DNA of 9,109 nt, from assembly GCA_041567315.1 (NCBI GenBank), contig JBFGCA010000148.1, positions 1 through 9,109 on the forward strand. The letters run 5' to 3'. Positions 5,630 to 9,109 of this stretch are shown here, one piece after another (positions within the stretch are counted from its first letter, which is position 1; each line of letters starts with the position of its first letter). Both the position numbers and the translations under genes were made by a program. The notes beneath the pieces were generated by a model. It did not search any database, was not told where the DNA came from, and was given only the letters and a program-made list of their open reading frames with translations. This DNA comes from JBFGCA01 sp041567315 (lineage in GTDB: Bacteria > Acidobacteriota > Thermoanaerobaculia > Multivoradales > JAHEKO01).

Positions 5630-8600
5630 ATGGACAGCGCTGGACGGACGCGGGGGCGCGGCCGGTGGCCCGGGGCCCGGTCGCGGAGGGAGGGCTCGAG
5701 GGGCGTGGGATGGGTGGTGGCGGTGCTGACGGTGGCTCTGCTGTTCCCGTTGGGAGCTCAGGGCTTGGAGGAGCAGACGTGGGAGGAGCAGGTCAACGCG
5801 CGGGGGTTTTCTCCGGAGCGGGTCTACGCGATGGGAGATCTGGATGCGGTCCACGTCTTCAACGGGAACCTGACGGTGACGCTGCCGGTGGGTCTGAGCT
5901 ATCCGGTGGGCGGAGGGCTCAGCTACGGTCTCGCGGTGGTCTACAACTCGAACGTGTGGGACATCGAGGACTGGCCGATCGACCAGGACCCGCGGCGCTG
6001 GCCGGTGAGGAGCGCGGCCTCGACGGCGGGTCTGGGGTGGACGTTGACGCTGGGGAGGCTGATCCCGCCGGGTCCGGAGGTGCCGAGTCACAAGGTGCGC
6101 TGGACCTACGTGGGGCCGGACGGGAGCCGGAACCTCTTCTACGACGAGCTCCACGACTGTCCGAGCTGCTCGGACGGCGCCCCGGCGGGGGTGACCGGCT
6201 ACACGCGCAACGGGACCTACATGCGGATGCGGCAGCTCGATCTTGACGAGATCCAGATCGAGAAGGCGGACGGGACGATTCACTGGTTCGGAAACCACGG
6301 CACGGTGTCTGCGCCCGATTGGCGGCTGGACCAGATCAGTGACCGTTTCTTCAACCACCTGTGGATCACCTACGAGGACACGTTGGTCGACGGCGTCCTC
6401 ACCGAGCAGACCTGGACGCTCAGCGATTCTCAGGGCAGGAGCCACACGGTCCATCTGGAGGAGCTGGTGGCGCCGGGGGGCGAGGCGTTCGGTCCGGTGG
6501 TCCAGTGGGTGGAGCTTGCGGCCTTCGGCAGCTCGCAGCCGGCTCGCTATGAGTTCCGCTACGCGCTGACGATCGTCGATCTCTGCTACCAGCGGACGGG
6601 GGCGCCACTGCCGGTGGGCGACAGCCAGGTGGTGCCGCTGCTGGTCGAGCTGACCCTTCCGGACGGTCCGGCGGGCGGAGCGGGGACGAGCTACCGGATG
6701 GAGGACCCTGCAGGGACGCCGCTTTATCAAACCACCTGTCAGGATCCCACCGGGACTGGCGACGAGGGCCTTCCGGGAGCGCTCGAGGGCCTGCGACTGC
6801 GGACCCTGGGGGAGCTCGAGTGGGACTACGGCAGCTACTACTTTCCCTCGATGGAGAGGGGCAACTTCCGGGCCCGGACCGGGGTGGTCGAGCGGCGGAC
6901 CCGGGCGCCGCGGGGAGCCGACGGCAGCCCCGGGGGGCTCTTCGGTCGCTGGCGCTACACCAACGAGCTCATCACGATCGAGCCGCCCGGCCAGCCGCCC
7001 GAGCATCTCGAGACCCGTAGCTACCTCGAGACCCCGACGGGTCACTGCACGAAGCACTTCTACAGCGGCTACAACGGGTTCGAGGGGGAGTTCGGGCTGC
7101 CGATCTCGAGCTTGCAGTCCGAGGGCAACGTGGCTTCGCCGCCGGGGACCTCGCGGGTCTATTACAAGTCGCAGGAGACCTGGGAGCAGACGGTGGCCGG
7201 CCCCGGCGGGCTCTTGGAGCCCGAGTTCGTCTGCGCGGACTCGACCGGCAACCCGGCGGGCGAGCCGCTGCGGAGCGAATGGACGGCCTACGCCCACAGC
7301 GGCTCGACGCTCGAGCCGGACGGCAACCGGCGGCGGCTTCGGAGCTGGGTGGTGTTTCACGACGACAAGGACGAGCCCACCGGGCCGCCCTACTTCCACG
7401 AGACGACCTTCTCGGAGTTCGACGGTCTGGGCCACTTCCGCACCACCGAGGAGTGGGGCCTGACGACCCAGGCCGGCAACAACGCGCGGACCACCTTCGT
7501 CCACTACAACCCGGAGCGCGGCACGCTGACCGAGGGCCCCAATCCGCCGTTCGTGATGCTGCCGTGGAACGAGGCGTGGATCCTCCAGACCTTCGAGGCC
7601 GACGCCACCCACCACCGGGCGGCGCGCTTCGTCGAGCGCGAGGGCGGGGTCTACGGCGAGGCCGACCAGCGCTGCTGGAACCCGGACGGGTCGCTTGAGC
7701 GGCTCCGCCGTCGGGGGCCGGACCTCGACGGCGTGCCGCTCAAGTACACCAACTGGAAGACCAACACCCGTCACGACGTCGTCGTCGAGTACGACTACGA
7801 CCGCGGCAACGTCATCGCCGAGCGCTACTACGGGGGCGACGCCGGCGTGGGGGCGGGTCTCGACGTGGGCAACGACCTGTGCGCCCTCACTCTGCCGGCC
7901 CCGGACTACGAGCTCCGGCACGAGTACACGGCCGGGGTGAGGAGCCGCTCCTACCACGCCGACGGCGGCCAGGTGGTGCTCGAGACCCTGCGGCTCGACG
8001 TCGACACGAACACCGGCCTGGCCGCGGCCTCCTACGACGTCTCGGACCTCGAGACCACCTACGACTACGACCGGCTCGGCCGGCTGACGCTCGTCCAGCC
8101 CGTCGCCGGTCAGCCGGCCGGTCACGACGGCCGGACCGAGATCACCTATCTGGCGGCCACCGCCAGCCGGCCGGCCCAGGTGCGGGTGGTCCGCCGGCCC
8201 AACGACTCGGGCCAGAACACGACGCTCGCCTGGCAGCGCTACGACTACGACGCCCTGGGGCGGCTTCTCTTCGAGTACCGCCAGCTGCCGGGCGCCGTCT
8301 TCTCGCGGCGCGACACCGCCTACAACGGCCGCGACTGGAAGGTCTCGGTCTCGGCGTGGCACGCACCGGGGGCCGCCGTCCACGACACCCAGTACCTCGA
8401 CTACGACGCCTTCGGCCGCGCCGGCCGGATCGTGCCGCCCGACGGCGCCCAGAACACGGTGACGGTCGAGCGCTCCGGCATCCGCCGGGTCGTCCGGACG
8501 GTCCGGGTGGGGACCGCCCCGGGGGCGCTCTCCGAGTCGGTGACCGCGGAGGTCTACGACCGGTTCGGCCAGCTCGTCGAGGTCACCGAGCCGGCGGGCG

Positions 8601-9109
8601 AGGACGGCGCCGAGGCGAGGTGGCGCTACAGCTGGGACCACGCCGGCCGGCTGCTCTCGGCCGAGACCCCCAGCGGGGTGGTGCGCTATCTCAACTTCTG
8701 GGACGCCCTGGGGAACCTGCGCCAGGAGCGCTATGACGGCCTCGGCCCCAACGGTTTCCTCTACGAGGCCTACGACGCCCGCGGCAACCCGGGGGTGTGG
8801 AAGAAGAAGGACCTGGGCGGGACGCCGGTCCACGGCCTCGAGCTGACCTACGACCGGGCCGAGCGGGTGGTCGAGGCCACCGACCGGCAGAACCCGCCGC
8901 GGCCCGTCAAGCGCTTCGTCTACGCCACCGCCAACGCCGGGGCCAACGTCAACCGCCGGAAGGGCAAGCTCTGGAAGGCCTTCCGCCACAACTACCTCCA
9001 GCTCGACGAGACCACCGAGCAGGAGGTCCTGGTCGAGGAGCGCTACGCCTACAAGGGCCGCGGCGGCCGGGTCTCGAACAAGAACATCTATCTCGACGGC
9101 GAGACCAGC
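5630..9109 (+). CDS. Secreted RHS/YD-repeat protein, 3' end beyond window
   Basis: An open frame of 1160 codons with no stop before the window ends. ATG 5630 follows an in-frame TGA (5615) and a strong ribosome binding site. Residues 1-45 form a long Sec-type signal peptide: an Arg-rich start, then 'VGWVVAVLTVALLFPLGAQG', probably cut after G45. An N-terminal module has 'FNGNLTVTLPVG' (from 77), 'YNSNVWD' (105-111) and 'GLGWTLTLG' (W137), typical of SpvB/RHS-type starts; C177 and C180 form a CPSC pair. YD repeats begin near 721 and become dense: 'YDYDRLGRL' (811), 'YDYDALGRL' (871), 'YDAFGRAGR' (925), 'YDRFGQLVE' (976), 'WDHAGRLLS' (1002), 'WDALGNLRQ' (1024), 'YDARGN' (1048) and 'YDRAERVVE' (1074). 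RHS proteins build a beta-strand shell that encloses a variable C-terminal domain, often a toxin. Neither the core end motif nor the tip is in the window, so toxin function is unproven. Confidence 0.93.
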   Translation, partial: MDSAGRTRGRGRWPGARSRREGSRGVGWVVAVLTVALLFPLGAQGLEEQTWEEQVNARGFSPERVYAMGDLDAVHVFNGNLTVTLPVGLSYPVGGGLSYGLAVVYNSNVWDIEDWPIDQDPRRWPVRSAASTAGLGWTLTLGRLIPPGPEVPSHKVRWTYVGPDGSRNLFYDELHDCPSCSDGAPAGVTGYTRNGTYMRMRQLDLDEIQIEKADGTIHWFGNHGTVSAPDWRLDQISDRFFNHLWITYEDTLVDGVLTEQTWTLSDSQGRSHTVHLEELVAPGGEAFGPVVQWVELAAFGSSQPARYEFRYALTIVDLCYQRTGAPLPVGDSQVVPLLVELTLPDGPAGGAGTSYRMEDPAGTPLYQTTCQDPTGTGDEGLPGALEGLRLRTLGELEWDYGSYYFPSMERGNFRARTGVVERRTRAPRGADGSPGGLFGRWRYTNELITIEPPGQPPEHLETRSYLETPTGHCTKHFYSGYNGFEGEFGLPISSLQSEGNVASPPGTSRVYYKSQETWEQTVAGPGGLLEPEFVCADSTGNPAGEPLRSEWTAYAHSGSTLEPDGNRRRLRSWVVFHDDKDEPTGPPYFHETTFSEFDGLGHFRTTEEWGLTTQAGNNARTTFVHYNPERGTLTEGPNPPFVMLPWNEAWILQTFEADATHHRAARFVEREGGVYGEADQRCWNPDGSLERLRRRGPDLDGVPLKYTNWKTNTRHDVVVEYDYDRGNVIAERYYGGDAGVGAGLDVGNDLCALTLPAPDYELRHEYTAGVRSRSYHADGGQVVLETLRLDVDTNTGLAAASYDVSDLETTYDYDRLGRLTLVQPVAGQPAGHDGRTEITYLAATASRPAQVRVVRRPNDSGQNTTLAWQRYDYDALGRLLFEYRQLPGAVFSRRDTAYNGRDWKVSVSAWHAPGAAVHDTQYLDYDAFGRAGRIVPPDGAQNTVTVERSGIRRVVRTVRVGTAPGALSESVTAEVYDRFGQLVEVTEPAGEDGAEARWRYSWDHAGRLLSAETPSGVVRYLNFWDALGNLRQERYDGLGPNGFLYEAYDARGNPGVWKKKDLGGTPVHGLELTYDRAERVVEATDRQNPPRPVKRFVYATANAGANVNRRKGKLWKAFRHNYLQLDETTEQEVLVEERYAYKGRGGRVSNKNIYLDGETS

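Noticed and set aside
5582..8989. Open frame of 1135 codons on the minus strand opposite the RHS gene
   Set aside because: It is Pro/Arg/Val/Gly-rich with no recognisable domain. It is a by-product of GC-biased third positions in the true plus-strand RHS frame, which has a signal peptide and YD repeats.

Overview
The window is GC-rich chromosomal DNA (roughly two thirds G+C or more, with strongly GC-biased third codon positions) carrying six protein-coding genes, one of which runs off the right edge. No rRNA, tRNA, CRISPR array or transposase is visible. The organism is a Gram-negative-type heterotroph. The Sec-type secretion signals, the secreted YD-repeat protein with an N-terminal module I associate with Acidobacteriota (Thermoanaerobaculia-like) genomes, and the 'FADDFESGD..AWS' protein tail all point that way. 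This assignment rests on memory of protein style rather than a search, and a delta- or gammaproteobacterium remains possible.

Layout, left to right. Positions 1-100 hold a long imperfect palindrome that looks like a dispersed intergenic repeat, followed by a short perfect palindrome (127-140). Two minus-strand genes follow, probably one transcription unit: a complete MBL-fold metallo-hydrolase (1541 to 720) and then a DinB/YfiT-like four-helix protein (652 to 158). A 342-base intergenic region (1542-1883) holds a stem-loop and a possible decayed gene end. Two plus-strand genes for exported proteins follow: a cysteine-rich secreted protein with an internal duplication (1884-2621), and a large exported protein related to the middle and C-terminal parts of hydrazine synthase alpha (HzsA), with one c-type haem site (2782-5064). 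A stem-loop (5068-5086) separates it from a convergent minus-strand gene for a cyclophilin-like-fold (TM1367-type) protein (5473 to 5099). A divergent, locally AT-rich region (5474-5629) then leads into a secreted RHS/YD-repeat protein starting at 5630. That gene is still open after 1160 codons at the window edge.

Functional reading. The left pair are cytoplasmic enzyme-like proteins, perhaps in detoxification or thiol-linked chemistry (inference only). The middle pair are envelope or periplasmic proteins that may work together in a redox or extracellular role. The right-hand gene is the N-terminal two thirds or so of a large polymorphic RHS-type surface or secreted protein. Its variable C-terminus, where any toxin domain would sit, lies beyond the window. 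The most interesting points are the HzsA-like protein with a single haem, its cysteine-rich neighbour, and the codon-usage switch inside the RHS gene.
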